Shown piece by piece: positions 33,708 through 34,988 of a stretch of 34,988 nucleotides of DNA. Position 1 is the first letter of the stretch. Every line of letters begins with the position of its first letter. A program made the position numbers and the translations under genes. Origin of the DNA: Bacilli bacterium (lineage in GTDB: Bacteria; Bacillota_I; Bacilli_A; RFN20; CAG-826); the NCBI GenBank assembly GCA_024407995.1, contig JAKSVL010000003.1:1-34988 (forward strand), written 5' to 3'. The notes under the pieces are model-generated. The model saw only the letters and a list, made by a program, of their open reading frames with translations, had not been told where the DNA came from and ran no database searches.

Positions 33708-34773
33708 TCAAAAAGAAATTGAAAGGAACGAAGTAGTTAATGTCAATTACGCTCAGCCTAAATTCTGGCATCGTGTGATGGCAAACTTTGTTGACTTCTT
33801 TTTATTCATTCTTCTTTTTCTTTCTGCCTTCATCGGTATGCGTACGATAGCTTTGAACATTCCTTCCTATCAAGCGGTAGAGAAAAAGATAAATGATATA
33901 CAAATAGCGTCAGGTATGTATGTTAAAGATCCTAACGATTCTAGCAAAAATATTGATACCGTGTATTATTTAGACCGCTACGTTAGTCTTTATGGTAATG
34001 AATTTGATGGTGTAGGAGAAGATGGAGGAGCGCCAACTGGTAAAATTGGTATCATTGTTTCTTCTATTAATAAGTTAATTAATTATTGCGGTGATGAATC
34101 GGTCACTCCAAAAGAGAGATATTTAGAGCTTGTTAGCTACTATGATAACATGCGTTTAGAAGCGATAACTGATGACGGTGTCCATTATTTTGTTAAAGAT
34201 GGCGAAAATATCATCCCTAATGAAACACTCGCAGGATCTGCAGAAAAAAGACAACTTTATTACAAAAATGTCTATGTTCCTATTGTCGAAAAAAGATGTA
34301 TCCCATTTTTGGAAAGCAACGTGACTGAATATCGCGAATCTTATCGCACTGAATTTAATTATTTGGTTTTCTTTGAGCTACCAGTATCATATGTTATTGC
34401 CGCTATTCTTGTTTACTATATTCCACCTTTAATTATGAGAAGAGGCAGGATGACATTAGGCAAAGCACTCTATCGAATTGGCCTTGTTGATGATCGTGTT
34501 TTATCACCAACTTTCTGGCGCTTTACTGTACGTTTTCTTATCTTATTAGTTGGTGAATTTATCCTTTCATTATTCACATTTGGTTTACCCTTCATTATCT
34601 CATTCTCGCTAATGGCGTTTTCTAAGAAAAAACAAGGCTTCCCAGATTACATGCTTCACCTATATGAAATCGATGCATCTAAGGCAAATATCTATATGGA
34701 TTATGTTGAAGCCGCTCTTAAAAATGAGCTTCATGGTGATGCCGTTGACTTCTCAATGGAAAAGCCATTATAA
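33697..34773 (+). CDS. Second RDD-family membrane protein with large insertion
   Basis: A 358-residue paralogue in layout of the preceding gene. The first helix is PKFWHRVMANFVDFFLFILL (conserved Arg26, Asp33). An extracytoplasmic region of about 170 residues follows (roughly 50-220). A helix near YLVFFELPVSYVIAAILVYY comes next, then the RDD-type stretch RMTLGKALYRIGLVDDR, two more helices, and the family-like end KKQGFPDYMLHLYEID. The ATG at 33697 is preferred over one at 33685 because GAGG (33687-33690) lies 6 bases before it. It overlaps the previous gene by 11 bases. Function unknown; two subunits of one membrane complex is a reasonable guess. No convincing terminator follows. Confidence 0.75.
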   Translation: MENNQKEIERNEVVNVNYAQPKFWHRVMANFVDFFLFILLFLSAFIGMRTIALNIPSYQAVEKKINDIQIASGMYVKDPNDSSKNIDTVYYLDRYVSLYGNEFDGVGEDGGAPTGKIGIIVSSINKLINYCGDESVTPKERYLELVSYYDNMRLEAITDDGVHYFVKDGENIIPNETLAGSAEKRQLYYKNVYVPIVEKRCIPFLESNVTEYRESYRTEFNYLVFFELPVSYVIAAILVYYIPPLIMRRGRMTLGKALYRIGLVDDRVLSPTFWRFTVRFLILLVGEFILSLFTFGLPFIISFSLMAFSKKKQGFPDYMLHLYEIDASKANIYMDYVEAALKNELHGDAVDFSMEKPL

Positions 34774-34817
34774 GACACCTTTATAAATAAAAATATGCGC
34801 GCTACACGCATACGCAT

Positions 34818-34847
34818 TTGACAATTTTCATATTTAAGTCATATAAT
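34818..34847 (+). promoter_or_regulatory. Consensus promoter of the last gene
   Basis: Perfect TTGACA (34818-34823), 18 bases, perfect TATAAT (34842-34847). It lies just after a small dyad ATGCG-CGCTACA-CGCAT (about 34796-34812) that lacks a T run. Confidence 0.8.
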
Positions 34848-34879
34848 ACTTATGTATTAATTGTATAAGGCGGCTACAT

Positions 34880-34988
34880 ATGAAACATCTTGTCAAAACA
34901 ATGTCGCGTTTCTTGTTACTAGGGCTCACTGTCGGCTGTGGCTTTCTTGCGTTATCTAGAAATAATCAAACTATCGCTCCTGCCCTAG
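34880..34988 (+). CDS. Exported or membrane protein, N-terminal fragment
   Basis: Only the first 36 codons are in the window, with no stop. The reading starts MKHLVKTMSRFLLLGLTVGC, a basic N-terminus followed by a hydrophobic run, and continues GFLALSRNNQTIAPAL. This can be a signal peptide or membrane anchor. TVGC (Cys20) resembles a lipobox but the hydrophobic stretch goes on past the cysteine, which argues against a lipoprotein. AAGG lies about 9 bases upstream and a consensus promoter before that. The product cannot be identified from this part. Confidence 0.65.
   Translation, partial: MKHLVKTMSRFLLLGLTVGCGFLALSRNNQTIAPAL

Noticed and set aside
1-34988. Mollicute-type code with UGA as Trp
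   Set aside because: No recognised gene contains an internal UGA. smpB and plsX end at UGA where family length is complete. In both, another stop follows within two codons, so these two ends alone are not decisive.

Overview
The window is a low-GC, tightly packed bacterial chromosome segment. UGA acts only as a stop, since every long gene reads through with TGG for Trp. Strong AGGAGG ribosome sites, TTGACA/TATAAT promoters, a rsmC-like gene between rplL and rpoB (the place of ybxB in Bacillus), KtrAB and a folate ECF component point to Bacillota. My best guess is an uncultured relative of Bacilli, Erysipelotrichia or Mollicutes (RF39-like). The placement is inference; there is no rRNA here to test it.

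Layout. 1-3190: an amino-sugar operon of an HTH-GlmM fusion, a stand-alone left-handed beta-helix acyltransferase and NagB. 3260-5130: a CarD regulator facing a sirtuin-HAD operon. 5264-9510: a tight operon of an O-antigen ligase/polymerase-like protein, SmpB, FolC, a FolT-like transporter subunit and a 55-residue membrane protein. 9621-10589: rpmG, secE, nusG. 10652-12787 (minus strand): ktrB-ktrA, lying between nusG and rplK, which usually adjoin. 13051-23417: rplK, rplA, rplJ, rplL, rsmC-like, rpoB, rpoC, with a structured rplK leader and a recognisable L10 leader. 23530-24803: plsX and acpP. 24906-26588 (minus): a large lipoprotein phosphatase. 26997-31286: rpsL, rpsG, fusA, tuf. 31424-34773: a second lipoprotein phosphatase followed by two RDD membrane proteins. 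34880-end: the start of a new exported or membrane protein.

How it fits together. Most of the window is core information processing (RNA polymerase, ribosomal proteins, elongation factors, SecE/NusG, SmpB). The parts worth attention are accessory or regulatory: a phosphoglucosamine mutase carrying its own DNA-binding domain in an operon that could make GlcNAc-1-P without GlmS and without a full GlmU; two paralogous extracytoplasmic tyrosine-phosphatase lipoproteins on either side of the str genes, one in an operon with a pair of RDD proteins; at least three genes (ktrB, sirtuin, carD) whose predicted promoters put the transcription start at or a few bases from the start codon, without a Shine-Dalgarno site; and a duplicated 18-base dyad around the rpsL promoter. 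I saw no tRNA, rRNA, CRISPR array, insertion sequence or prophage gene.
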